From NCBI RefSeq assembly GCF_003576645.1, contig NC_044930.1, positions 25,020,087 through 25,084,086 of the forward strand: 64,000 bases of DNA, read 5' to 3'. Positions 1 to 10,985 of the stretch are shown piece after piece. Both the position numbers and the translations under genes were made by a program. The DNA is from Ipomoea triloba. Taxonomy: Eukaryota > Streptophyta > Magnoliopsida > Solanales > Convolvulaceae. The notes under the pieces were generated by a model. That model was given only the letters and a program-made list of their open reading frames with translations. It ran no database searches and was not told the origin of the DNA. Position 1 is the stretch's first letter; every line of letters starts with the position of its first letter.

Positions 1-257
1 TTTTTGTTTTTTGTTTTTATTTTTATTTTTTATTTTTAACAGGTAAATGCTTACATGGACAACATAAGGTTAAAAGAAATGCCACATCAGTTGGAAACCT
101 GCGCCATGTCAGCAGGAAGACGGAAACCTGCTAAAAGTTTTAGGTGAATTTTTTTTTTGTTTGTGGCTTGATATATACGATATGAAAGTTCAGGGTGCGA
201 CATAAATAATTGGATATAGTTCATGGTGCTAGATGTCACTTTAGCCTTTATAAATAT
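1..257. other. AT-rich intergenic sequence
   Basis: No reading frame, RNA gene or clear repeat end is visible. The sequence is T-rich at the left edge and may be the tail of an element cut by the window. Confidence 0.5.
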
Positions 258-260
258 ATA

Positions 261-710
261 GCCTGTGTTTGATTCATAGATTTACACATTAGGAATGAGA
301 ACCAAAATTATATATGATTACGTTAGTGTGGTGACAACTTTTTAAAACGTAATTATAGTATTTATTTGATTACCCATTCAATTAAAAATCGTATTCTCTA
401 ATTAAAAATGAGTATCATTCCATCTTATTGGTTATCTGATTTTTAAATTCGAATTCATACTTTCAGACTTTTTTTTTTTTTGTTTTTTTTTTGCTCATAT
501 TGGTGTTTTGGATGTTAGGATCAATTACCTTAATTTTTTAAAACATTTATTCCCATCATATGGTTATACATGACCAAACATCAATATTGATAATCATTTC
601 GATTCAACCTTACTACCAAACATATAAAATATTTTCATCAAAACTCATTACAATACCAAGTATTTAATTATCATTTCAAATCTAATTTTCATTTGCGAAC
701 CAAACACACC
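261..710. mobile_element. Tourist-like MITE (about 450 bp)
   Basis: The left end reads GCCTGTGTTTG and the right end is CAAACACACC, an imperfect inverted pair of the GGSTGTGTTTGG type typical of PIF/Harbinger-derived Tourist MITEs. ATA flanks both sides (258-260 and 711-713), which fits the 3-bp target duplication of that superfamily. The right half resembles the MITE in ADH-A intron 4 (20899-21198): both carry the stretch with 'tactaccaa' and 'aaaactcatta' and a 'gcgaaccaaacacacc' end. No coding capacity. Confidence 0.6.
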
Positions 711-892
711 ATATATCTATCTGGCCACCTTAATATATTACTATGCATTCACGAATCACGGGGGCTGTCTTTCTAGTTTCTCAGTCCTTATATCGTGGAC
801 CATGGTCCCAAAACGACGTCGTTTCAGTAAGTGGAAGACGAAGCCCGTAATTGACACTACAGTTCATCTCAAAAGATACTGCCTTACATTTG

Positions 893-1200
893 TTTTGATA
901 TTATCGAATGAAACTGTAGTTATATCGAAACGTAACTGTAGTTGTGTTGAAATGTAACTGCAGTGTATATGAACTGATACTGAATAACAGTTTCACATTT
1001 GTGTTTTATATTATCGAATGAAATTGTAGTTATATCGAAATGTAACTGTAGTTGTGTTGAAATGTAACTGCAGTGTATATGAACTGATACTGAATAACAG
1101 TTTCACATTTGTATTTTTATATTATCGAATGAAACTGTAGTTATATCAAAATGTAATTATAGTTGTGTTGAAATGTAACTGCAGTGTATATGAACTGAAA
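893..1200. repeat. Minisatellite, about 111-bp unit, about 2.8 copies
   Basis: Units start near 909, 1019 and 1131 with TGAAACTGTAGTTATATC and contain 'tgtaactgtagttgtgttg', 'ctgcagtgtatatgaactga' and 'gaataacagtttcacatttg'. A diverged form of the same unit fills part of ADH-A intron 4 (20460-21345). Confidence 0.8.
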
Positions 1201-1231
1201 GTGAGTGACACGAATTCATTCGTCTGTTTTC

Positions 1232-1434
1232 TTTTTTTTCTTTTTTTTGGTAAATTTACAGGGTCTTTCTCTCCGTCCGTTTAACGGTCCGGGGTCCACC
1301 CACGTTCGCTCCGGTCCGGGAGGCACAGGAGCTGGCCCAAGGGGAATCGTCACTTGTGAGAATTAAACCCGGGTTCTCCCGAAATTTCTCCCCACAAAGA
1401 AAGCTCACTTGCCGCTTGAGCTACCCCATTGGGT
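1232..1434 (-). mobile_element. tRNA-derived SINE with perfect 17-bp target duplication
   Basis: On the minus strand the element begins 'aacccaatggggtagctc'. It has an A-box-like TAGCTCAAGCGGC (1411-1423) and a B-box-like GGGTTTAATTCTC (1358-1370), a body of about 185 bp, and an A-rich tail (T-runs at 1232-1248 on the plus strand). TTCATTCGTCTGTTTTC occurs exactly at 1215-1231 and 1435-1451, the signature of LINE-type target-primed insertion. It is inserted inside the element at 794-1518 and is therefore younger than it. Confidence 0.88.
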
Positions 1435-1518
1435 TTCATTCGTCTGTTTTCATTAATCAAAACGACGTCATTTTGATGCGCGGTCCACAATGCATTGTGG
1501 AGCACGGTCCACGATATA

Positions 1519-2357
1519 ATTTGCGCTAGTTTCTACGGTAAGCAATCCTCAGCTGGGGAGTCAATGATTTGATCGAACAAAAACATTTAATTATAGAAAC
1601 ATTATATGACTTCGGAATATTTCACCGCCATGGCAGCCATGTGCATTTATACTCAGTTATATATTGCTCAGGCTGCTCAGCCTGTAATGTATACATATAT
1701 TTAATTATAAATATTTTTCCTTTTTTTTCGATTATTTCAAGTAAAATATATCATTTTTGGAATCTCAAATCTCTTATATTTGGCACCTGGTGAGCTGTGT
1801 GGTCAGTCCGACAAACAACAAAGAATATCTCGTTTGATTTGTTTCCCCTGAATTACGTACCAATAATCCACTTTCTTGGAAAATAATTTTTTATTTTTAT
1901 TTTTTTTGAATTATTTATTTTTTTGAAAAATTATTTCGATATAAAAATTCTACAATAAAAAAGTGCATTTGATTATACGTAACATTTGTTCAAATTGTTA
2001 TTCTAAAAGTGCGATAGTGTAAAACAATGAGTCCTTTGCACTTTACATATCAACGAAAACACTAGTAATTTTAATTTGCACCATTATACATTAAATTTGA
2101 AATATTTACTAAAATGTCACCGTGGTTCACGAAAAATAATTGAGTAGAAATGAAATATAAATTACATGAAAAAAATTACTGTGAAGATTGATTCTGATCT
2201 ACCTATTATTCGGTCCGTAGAAAAGAAATTATTGAAAATATGTATTCAATTGTTTAGTTGGGTATGAAATTATAAGGAATAATGATTATAAATATCAATA
2301 TGCCTTACACAATAATAATGATAATAATAAAAGTAATAGTAGTTTATAAATTAAAGT

Positions 2358-2413
<56 letters not shown>

Positions 2414-3560
2414 TTAAAAAATTTAAAAAAATATTATAATTACATATTTTATTATAATAATATAATAAATGTTATATCAATATTTAAATACTAATTATTT
2501 GATGCCTTTAATCCTAAAATTATGTTCAATATAATCAAGTCATATGTGAGTAGTTTTGTCTTGCTAGTTGAACATTTGTTCCCAAAAGCCGTTGAAAATA
2601 AAATACCTAATATGAGTTAAGAATTTTTTATTTTCATATTAAAGGAATTCAAATTCTTTTGAGAAAAAAGAAAAGTTTTCATGAACCAAACAAAGTCGAA
2701 CATAATTTTCCTCAAATTTAAGAAATTTTAATTCCTTAAAAAAATTTCCATCCAACCAAATACCCCTTCACTTTATAATTATTGAACATCTTAGATCGAT
2801 ATATATAATCTGCTTTATATGAGAACCAATTCGATCCACAAGTGAAAATCTGTGGACAAATTTAAACCATCAACCTACAATATCTAATGGATAGGAAATC
2901 AAGAAAAAAATTAGCAGGAATAAAAAATCAAGTAAAACTCATATTCATAAATATTACAAACTTTTAAATTTTTTAATATTTATGAAAATGACTATATCTC
3001 TTTTTCTTTTTCGTTTTTCCTTTTTTTTTTCAACCTTTAGAACTAATAGATCGATGGTTTGAATTATTTCACAAGTTTACACTTGGGTCATGGTTCTTAT
3101 GGGAGTCGGATAAGATGCGACAGCCTCTCCAGGTGTGAACGTGCGGAGAAAGCTAGACCATTTGATGAGCTTAGATCAACTGCTGAAAATCAATGAAAAT
3201 GAAAAAAAACACAGTGATATTTTTATAATTTTTTGCACCAGGTATATTTTTGTGGTGTATTAAGTGATGGTCTATGGTGCACGGAGTACTAGTCTATGGT
3301 GTATTAGTAGTGGTCCGTGGCGCACTACTTGTTGGTCTGTCGTGCACTAAGAAAATTATCAAAATTTCATCTTGTTTTTTTTCTTCCTTTTCATTTTTGA
3401 TTTTCAATTGTTGATCCGAACTCATTCGGGAAAAGAAAAAAAAATCTTGTTTATTGAGAAAAAATTAAATAACTTCAAAAAAAATTAAATAACTTCAAAA
3501 TGCAATTATCTTATCAAAACCTAATCCTATTATTTCCTTTGTTAAGAAATGAAGAAATCT
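1519..3560. other. AT-rich intergenic sequence
   Basis: No gene seen. It holds an (AT)n microsatellite (2363-2409), and at about 2590-2770 a MITE-like stretch rich in 'ccaaccaaata' and 'gaaccaaaca' end motifs whose boundaries I cannot fix. Short open frames here come from low-complexity DNA. Confidence 0.5.
2363..2409. repeat. (AT)n microsatellite
   Basis: Uninterrupted TA dinucleotides over about 47 bp. Confidence 0.95.
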
Positions 3561-3577
3561 CGTTGACCATAAATGTT

Positions 3578-3579
<2 letters not shown>

Positions 3580-3625
<46 letters not shown>

Positions 3626-3780
3626 TGTGGTGGTGGTATGGTATTAGTGGTGGTGGTGGAGATGTGGTATTGGTGGTGGTGGTGGTGGTGGTGGTAATGA
3701 TGGTGGCGGTGGTGGTGGTGTTGGTGTTTGTGGTGGTAGTGGTCGTGTGGTAGCAGTGGTGGTGATAATAATAATAATGC
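3580..3780. repeat. (AAT)n then (GGT)n compound microsatellite
   Basis: About 15 AAT units (3580-3624) are followed by an imperfect GGT/GTG tract to about 3765 and a second short AAT run. The open frame across it (poly-Ile, Gly, Val, Trp) is a product of the repeat and is not a gene. Confidence 0.9.
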
Positions 3781-4055
3781 GAAAACTAGCTTAAAAAAAA
3801 GAAGAGAGGGAAGAGCGATAAAAATAAAGAATCCAGAAAATGTCTTCCGATTAAAAAATTAGAAATTTATTTTCCGTCAAATTAATTAAACTTTTTTTTT
3901 CTGTTAATTAGAATGAATAGTTTCCTTTGACTTCATTTTCCTCAAGTACCCAAGCACTCAAAAATTTAGAAAGGGTTTCCAAACAAACCCTTAGTTAATA
4001 AATGAATAGGTTTGTACAATTACCCTAGCCTCTATATAGTAAAAATGTAAAATGC

Positions 4056-5035
4056 AAGCGCTTTCAAGAAATATATATATATATATATCCCCTAACCCCT
4101 TACATGCCCATCCTTTATATAGGCAAACATGAATTGTTTTTTTTTTTTTTATTGAACTTATTGATTTGAACTGGTCAAATATGGACAATCTGTATTAATC
4201 TACTACAAGACATGGTTTATCTAGATAGTGCACCCTCTTAGGTAGTGGTTGTGGGTTTCTCTCGTCACCTAGAAACATGAATTGCTTTAGAGGTAACCCC
4301 GAACAAGTTAATCAAACTGTTGACTTTGTTGGTTTTATGACTTTTGGGTAGTCAAAATCAAAATAAATATGCATTCTCCATGTTTTTGGGTAGTCAAAAT
4401 CAAAATAAATATGCATTCTCCATGTATTTGGGTAGTCAAAATCAAAATAAATATGCATTCTCCATGTATATAGGGTCTTGTATGAGGCTCGAACCTACTC
4501 CCTGTCATATGAGAGTGCAACTAGTATATATATATCTCCCCTAACCCCTTACATTCCCATCCTTTATATAGGCAAACATGAATTTTTTTTTTTTTATTGA
4601 ACTTATTGATTTGAACTGATCATATATGTCTACTACAAGACATGGTTTATCTAGATAGTGCACAATCTGTATTAATCTACTACAAGACATGGTTTATCTA
4701 GATAGTGCACACTCTTAGGTAGTGGTTGTGGGTTTCTCTTGTCACCTAGAAACATGAATTGCTTTAGAGGCAACCCCGAACAAGTTAATCAAACTGTTGA
4801 CTTTGTTGGTTTTATGATTTTTGGGTAGTCAAAATCAAAATAAATATGCATTCTCCATGTTTTTGGGTAGTCAAAATCAAAATAAATATGCATTCTCCAT
4901 GTATTTGGGTAGTCAAAATCAAAATAAATATGCATTCTCCATGTATATAGGGTCTTGTATGAGGCTCGAACCTACTCCCTGTCATATGAGAGTGCAACTA
5001 GGTGCCACTAGACCACAAGATCTTAGCTACAAATA
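4056..5035. repeat. Tandem duplication (477-bp offset) with nested 42-bp triplets
   Basis: The segment from about 4075 to 4525 is repeated at about 4530-5005 with almost no change: the same minus-strand frame occurs at 4335-4520 and 4812-4997. Each copy contains three 42-bp units starting with TTTGGGTAGTCAAAATCAAA (copy 1 from about 4343, 4385 and 4427). The end of each copy carries a tRNA-like B-box sequence on the minus strand (GGTTCGAGCC, about 4487-4496 and 4965-4974), and the second copy runs into 'actagaccacaagatctt', the head of the SINE family at 17575 and 32240. A 'tactacaagacatggtttat' unit is additionally doubled at 4631-4700. Confidence 0.85.
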
Positions 5036-5456
5036 ATAGATCTAATCCTATCAAAACTCCTTTAATATCTCGTATTGGGCTTCCCTCTTAGATTTCTTTG
5101 ATCTAATTATTTTCTTGGACCAGTCTATTTTGTCGACTTGGTATGACATTCATGATCCATCAGACTTAACCACAAGATTTTAAGTTCGACTCCCAGTGTA
5201 GCGGCTTATTGACCTTCTTGATTTGAGTTGACCAGCTATAAGTAATCTAATTAAGTTGGTTTACCTCATTGTGATCCTTTGTCGGCTATAATCACAGAGC
5301 GGGATTTGCATAGTACATACCATCGAGTAGTGACTGTGAGTTTCTCTCATCACCAAAATAAACATGAATTGTTTTACATTAATTCGCGCACTAATAAGGT
5401 ACACATTTTCCGTTGAAAGCGGCTTGAAATATACGTGCAAAAAACCCTCATGTCTC
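5036..5456. other. Intergenic sequence with a SINE-like fragment
   Basis: No gene. At 5150-5300 the text 'accacaagattttaagttcg', then 'gactccc' and 'gagttgaccagctataagta', matches diverged copies upstream of ADH-A (17190-17310) and ADH-B (24880-25010), so it is a dispersed, probably tRNA-derived repeat. Confidence 0.5.
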
Positions 5457-5459
5457 TAA

Positions 5460-5795
5460 GGCCATCCACAATAGTGGATTTTGGACAAGTTTTTGAGGGA
5501 AGGCGGGTGAGGCGGAAGAAAGAGGGTGAGATGAGAGAAGGTTTCGCCTCTTTGCAGTAAAGTGGAGATTTTGATCGAAAATGTGGGTTCCCGCAATAGA
5601 TATTGTTGTGCGCTGTTTCCGCGCGTTCGCGCAATTTTCGTGCCCAGCGGGCGCGTTAAGCAATTTATTTATTTATTTTTGGTTTCAGATTTTATTTTGT
5701 TTTGTTTTTTCATTTTTTTCTTTCCCCTCTCATTTTCTCTTTCTTAATCACACCTGTAAAAATATCTCAAAAACCTACCACTATTGAGGATGCCC
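5460..5795. mobile_element. PIF/Harbinger-type MITE, TAA target duplication
   Basis: The ends are GGCCATCCACAATAGTGG and, on the other strand, GGGCATCCTCAATAGTGG. TAA is present immediately outside both ends (5457-5459 and 5796-5798). At 336 bp with no coding potential, it is a non-autonomous element. It contains a CG-rich block (5600-5660) unlike the surroundings. Confidence 0.8.
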
Positions 5796-5798
5796 TAA

Positions 5799-6900
5799 CT
5801 TTTAGTAGAATAGTTACAATGGTAGTCCAACTATTCGACTCAACCGTCTACATCTTGTGTCCCACTTGAACATGCCACATATGGAAAACGTAACCACTAT
5901 AACATCTAGTCTAACTATTCCTTTGCCAAAATTACTACATAATATTAATTATCTGATATATCATTATTGCATGTATTGAATTTTTCTTTTTAATTATTAC
6001 ATAAAATCTTTATTAACTTATTGTAAAATCAACTAATTCACCAGTAATGTATAATAAGTAAAGATTTTTTTGTTGACTTAATGTTGTATAAAATAATGAA
6101 TATTATGTACTAATTTTAGTAGAGAAAGTAAGACTATTCTCATGAAATTATTCAAATGGACAAAATAACTTTTAGGCATTTACCCACAAGCTGTGGTCGG
6201 CTGCTTTTGGATTTTGTATGATAATGGCTTCTATTCCATTTTGGCGGCTTAGAAGCCATTAGTTGTTGACTTGTTGTTATTATTATATTTTGTCTTGGAT
6301 TGCTTACAGATATTCAAATCACGTGGCATTTATATCCATTCTTTCTTCCCAGACATTTATATCCATATATTCTTACCTACTACACATCCTTGTCTTCTAA
6401 TAATTACTTATGAAAATGATTTAGAAACTCTAAAAAAAAAAAAAAAAAATACAGCGACACATTGTAATTAATTAATGAGTGAATATTCAAAATAGTCATA
6501 GATTATGGTTGTTTTTCTCAATTTCGTTTTAAACGATTTTTGTGACCCAATGTAATCTCAGACTTTTGTGTTTTTGCTCAATATAGTCCTTCGTTTATTA
6601 TTCCGTTCAATTGGTGTTAAAATATTTTTATTGATAATGTTTATATAAATTTAAATTAATTAAATTTATTGTGAGTTTTAAAACATTTAGGGAGTGTTTT
6701 TTTTTTTTTTGGAGTACTATTGACTCTGTTACGATATTTCATTTGAGAAGTCACAACTATGTCGCTCGACCACAAGGCCTTTGGCCATTTGGGGGTGTTT
6801 AGTTTATCTAATATAGTAATATTGCATAGCTAATGTGTACGTGTATGGTAATGTTATCTAACTTTATTTGTTACCTCAAATTTGTTGAATGCAAGTGGAT
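5799..6900. other. AT-rich intergenic sequence with a deleted SINE relic
   Basis: No gene. A possible single inverted-repeat arm with the 'aatagtcatagattatggtt' text lies at 6490-6620. At 6700-6785 the tail ('actattgactctgttac') and head ('gaccacaaggcc') of the minus-strand SINE family seen complete at 32240-32404 are joined with the middle deleted. Confidence 0.45.
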
Positions 6901-6917
6901 ATTGACAACACACAAAT

Positions 6918-7630
6918 ATATAGGGGTTGGTTCACGCGCGAAGGCTTTCCTAGGTGAAAAATGGGGTGAGATATGAGCCATTGATCTAATCTAGATCAAT
7001 TGCTCAAACTGAAGATTTTTTTTTTTTTTAAAACGCCCTTCTTGCATGCCAACATGCATGCAAATGATCAACTGTCTCAAACTGATGTACCTTAAGATAT
7101 AAAACTATGCACCTTAAGCTATAAAACTACGCACCTTAAGCTTTAAATTGATGCATCTTAAGCTTTAAATATACACAGCTTAAGCTATATAACTACGCAC
7201 CTTAACCTTAAAACTTAAGCACATTAAACTTTAAACTTAGGCACCTAAGCTATAAAATTACGTACCTTAAGTTTTAAACATACGCACCTTAAGTTTTAAA
7301 TTGATGTACCTTAAACTAGAAAGTGACGCACCTTAAGCTTTAAACGTATGCACCTTAAGCTATAAAACTACGCACTTAAGTTTTAGACTTAAGCTCTTTA
7401 AGCTTTAATCTTAAGCACCTACAGCTATAAACTTATGCACCTTAAACTATAAATTTACACACCTTAAGTTTTGAACTTACACACATTAAGTTTTTAACTT
7501 ATGTAAAACTATCATAATGCCACCGTATTTTTGTAAAGTTTTCTTCTATCTGAGCGGTTGATTTTGATTAGATCAAAGGTTGAGATTAATCCGCATGTTT
7601 TACCTGGAGACCTCAGCTCCTTCGCATTTG
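6918..7630. mobile_element. Inverted-repeat element with internal GCACCTTAAG minisatellite
   Basis: The left arm (about 6925-7005) and the right arm (about 7545-7625) are imperfect reverse complements. Both contain 'gcgaagg', a 'ccaggt/cctaggt' block, 'gattaatctc/gagatatgag', 'ttgatctaatc' and 'gctca'. Between them (7070-7510) lie some 20 degenerate 20-24 bp units built on GCACCTTAAGCTATAAAAC. There is no protein. The flanks are TA-rich. Confidence 0.6.
7070..7510. repeat. Minisatellite, 20-24 bp unit, core GCACCTTAAG
   Basis: Repeated 'cgcaccttaagctataaaac' variants in an unbroken series. The reverse-complement core (CTTAAGGTGCG) forms another minisatellite in ADH-B intron 2 (25790-26120). 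Confidence 0.85.
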
Positions 7631-8490
7631 ATCTCTTACGTGTATATATATATATACGTGTGTGTGTGTGTTTGTGCGTGTGTGTTCGTTCAAGGTATAC
7701 TAATTAGTTTTAGAGCTGTCGAACAGTTCAAGCCTTGTTATTTGTGCTACTTTAAGTAATAATTAAGCAAGTTTAATAGATTATTAACTCATTTAATGAA
7801 TGAGTCAAGTTTGAACAAACAATTGTTCAACTTAATTGTTTAATTACATTGTAAAATATATATATTCAGAAAATTTAATAATCCCATATTAAAGATATCA
7901 AATTCTTTTGAGTGACGACTTATTGATAGTGTGTATTGAATAAATTATGTCTTGTGACCGTAGTTGACAAATAACTATAAAAAGGCAAATCAATCTAGGT
8001 TATTTATAGTTGACCGATTCAAATAAAAAAGAGTAATAGACTGCTCTGGCTATGAGTTGAACTTATAATCTTATAATTATCAAGTTAACAACTTGACTTA
8101 GTTAGTTATCCCCAAAATATCAAATTCTTAAAATAGAAAGTGACAGGAATATATTTTCCTATAATAAATATATGTTGGTCTACTTTCGATAAATTGGGTA
8201 TTTAAATACTTGCTTTACGTGAATGGAAGAAAGTATATATAATTATAATAGTTTTAAATTTAATAATAATTTATTTTGAAAATTACATTAATTTTATATA
8301 GAAAATAGTGAGCATCTTGAGTACTCTCACAAACGTAAAATAGCTCAAAGTCAAGTATTAAATATTAAATTAAAGTAATATTTAATGAAGTTAATCAGAA
8401 ACAAATTTGAACATAATAAAAATTAGACATGCGTATAAGGCGTATAAAGGTTGAACACCCAAAACTCCATGCTTATTAAGCATATCTGAA
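7631..8490. other. AT-rich intergenic sequence
   Basis: TA and GT dinucleotide runs at 7644-7685, then AT-rich DNA with no supported gene or element boundary. Confidence 0.45.
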
Positions 8491-8881
8491 TTTTTATTTT
8501 TTTTTTGAAAATAAAGAAGCTAATTCATTAATCATATGCTGAAACGTTTACAATAAAGATTGATGGAATTGTCAAACATTCCTTACAGTCAGACATAGAA
8601 ACAACTTCCCTAGCAATGCTAAAGAAAACTTGATTCGCAGACTGTTTTACAAATTTGAAGCTGAATTCTTTAGATGAACTTAAAGCTTCTTTAATGATTT
8701 GGTCAAACGTACCCAAGACTGACACTGGTTTAATAGTCTTGCACACCACTTGAGTATCTATTTCCATTCTTCTATCCATTGACAATATCTCCAACAGGTT
8801 GAACTGCATATCATAGTTCAGAGGAATCTCTTTTTCATTGTCATGTTTGTCACCCAGGATGAGATTCACATACGTCATGAC
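8490..8881 (-). pseudogene. LINE retrotransposon 3' fragment (RNase H domain)
   Basis: A 116-residue minus-strand frame (8528-8878) resembles the C-terminal half of the plant LINE RNase H domain (RVT_3 type): an 'ALSSSKEFSFKFVKQSANQ' segment, then 'SIAREVVSMSDC', then a 'PSIFIVNV' ending. On the minus strand the frame is followed by an A-rich stretch (T/A tract at 8492-8512), which fits the 3' end of a LINE. The reverse transcriptase and endonuclease parts are missing, so this is a 5'-truncated, dead copy. Confidence 0.75.
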
Positions 8882-9289
8882 TAGTTTATCGTTTCACACT
8901 TTATGAAAAAGAACTCGCCAAAGTAAACGAGAGGAAGAAACTCGTCAAAACAACGAGAGGAAAACACATAAATTGCAAACAAAATTAAAACAGTAAATCA
9001 AAGCAAATGAAAACAACAATGTGAAAAAAGAGATAAACGACCGGTAGCAGTGGAGATGGAGGAAAACGGTGAAAACAAAGAAGATTGGAATCACTTGATC
9101 TTTAATGAAGGATTTTTTTTTTCGACATGTTTCAAAAGGATCCTTTAGAATGATAGTGTGGGCATGATAGATGTCAACTGAAATGGTAGTCAGGACGATG
9201 TACAATTTGAGTTCTTGATCTCTTTTGTTTGATTTAACAGATTCTACAGTTTTTCCCTTTCTTATGTTTCTATGCAGTTATTAATTTAT
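8882..9289. other. Intergenic sequence, nothing identified
   Basis: AT-rich DNA. The 86-residue minus-strand frame at 8945-9205 has biased hydrophobic composition and no recognisable family; I do not call it a gene. Confidence 0.5.
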
Positions 9290-9975
9290 TCCACATACAA
9301 AATTCACTCTTTTAAGTTATAGAATTTCATAATACAAGACACAAAAATTTACATCTCAATATCCATACACATGTTATATATTTACTTACTTTCAAATATG
9401 ATTTAGATAGATAATTTATATTATATAGACAGAAATTTGATCATAACATAAGACACACAATATGTTGTGTATTACACAATTACTAATCTATTATAGGTAT
9501 AAAATTGATACTCTTAAGATATAGAATTGATACTCTTAAGTACAGAATTTCATAACACAAGAAACAAAAATTCACACCTCAATACATATGTTATATATTT
9601 ACTTATTTTCAAATCTGATTTAGGTAGATAATTTATGTTCTATAGACAAAATTTCACAACATAAGACAAAATTCAAAACATAAGACACACAATATGTTGT
9701 GTGTTACACAACTATTAATCTATTATAAGTGCATAATTGATACTCTTAAGGTACAAAATTTCACAACACAAGACAAATACACATATTATAAATTTACTTA
9801 TTTTCAAATATGATTTAGGTAGGGAATTTATATTCTATAGGCATAGAATTTCACAACACTTTAGATATAAATTCATAACATAAGATACATAATATGTTGT
9901 GTGTTACACAACTACTAATTTATTTCAGGTACAAAATTGATACTCTTAAGATACAAAATTTCACAACACAAGACA
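9290..9975. repeat. Tandem array of about 200-230 bp units (left arm)
   Basis: Three to four diverged units each contain 'gaatttcataatacaagaca', 'atgttatatatttacttact', 'aaatatgatttag', 'acacaatatgttgtgt' and 'ttgatactcttaag'. Starts lie near 9297, 9500, 9735 and 9930. Reverse-complement copies lie at 10535-10985. Confidence 0.8.
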
Positions 9976-10534
9976 CATGCATGCTTTAAAGTAAAAAAAA
10001 AATAATAATAATAATAAAAGTTGTGACGTAAATTGAACAACCAAACAGTCGTCGCCAAAAGTAAATTGAAAACGACGTCGTATAGGACCATGATTCATAG
10101 TATAAAGATCCTAGAATGTCAATTTGATTTTTTTTTTTTTTAGAACTTAAATAGTATGCCCACATTAACCTAAAAAATTAACTATATGAATCATTATACC
10201 ATGGACATTGGTCACCTTGTAAGGTAAATTACTGACATAAATTTCATTTGTAGTATACTAAATATTCATTTTAATACATTGATTTGTTTTATATTTTTTT
10301 TTTTGTATTGAAGATTCATTGTTTGATATAGTACACAAAAATGAACTATCAGTATATTAAAAATGAACATTTATTAGTATAGTAAAAATGAACATTTATC
10401 TATAGTCCACATTTCAATGCCGACCATGGTCCACATTGCAATGTGTACCATGGTCATAATTCGTGTCAACTATACCAATTTTTATACCATGACGACCAGG
10501 GTTCTCATTGCACTGTGGATCCTAGTTCATGTGT
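9976..10534. other. Core between inverted repeat arrays
   Basis: Contains AAAACGACGTCGTATAGGACC (about 10068-10088), related to the element ends at 794 and 1463, and several 'accatggtcca' motifs (10417-10455). There is no open frame of note. Confidence 0.45.
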
Positions 10535-10985
10535 AAGTGTTTTGTGTTGTGACTTTTTGTGTCTTGCGTTATGAAATTCTATATCTTAGGAGTGATGAAT
10601 TTTGTACCTGGAACAAATTAGTAATTATGTCTTATGTTATGAATTTATGTGTCTTGTGTTATGACTTTCTTTGTCTTGTGTTGTGAAATTCTGTGTCTAT
10701 ATTATGAACACAAATTAAATCAGATTTCAAAAATATATAAGTAAATATATAACATGTGTATGTGTCTTTTGTGTTATGATTTTTGTGTCTTGTGTTATGA
10801 AATTTTGTATCTTATAAGTATGAATTTCGTATCTCGTCGTTTCAATCCAATGTCCATAATGCTATGTGTCTTGTGTTTTGATTTTTTTTTATTTTTTATT
10901 TTTTATTTTTATTTGTGTTTTGTGTTATGAAATTATGTACCTTAAGAGTATGAATTATGTACTTCGGTGTTTCAATTAAGAGTCC
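10535..10985. repeat. Tandem array of the same units in inverse orientation (right arm)
   Basis: The reverse complement of the 9290-9975 units: 'gtgtcttgtgttatgaaatt', 'aagtaaatatataacatgtg' and 'tgtacctggaacaaattagt' match the left-arm blocks in mirrored order. The two arms could pair into a long imperfect hairpin. Confidence 0.75.

Larger units (their letters stand above)
794..1518. mobile_element. Inverted-terminal-repeat element carrying a minisatellite
   Basis: The left end (from about 794) has ATCGTGGACCATGGTCC followed by AAAACGACGTCGTTT. The right end (about 1463-1518), read on the other strand, begins ATCGTGGACCGTG and contains AAAATGACGTCGTTTTG. Both ends therefore carry the same two blocks in inverted order. 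The inside holds a roughly 111-bp minisatellite (893-1200) and a later SINE insertion (1232-1434). No protein is encoded. This looks like a non-autonomous DNA element; the superfamily is not clear because the target duplication (possibly TA) is ambiguous. Confidence 0.5.

Noticed and set aside
3500..3697. Open frame with poly-Ile and Gly/Val/Trp runs
   Set aside because: Translation of AAT and GGT microsatellites.
7070..7510. CRISPR-like array
   Set aside because: Repeats are degenerate with no unique constant-length spacers, and this is plant nuclear DNA; it is a minisatellite.
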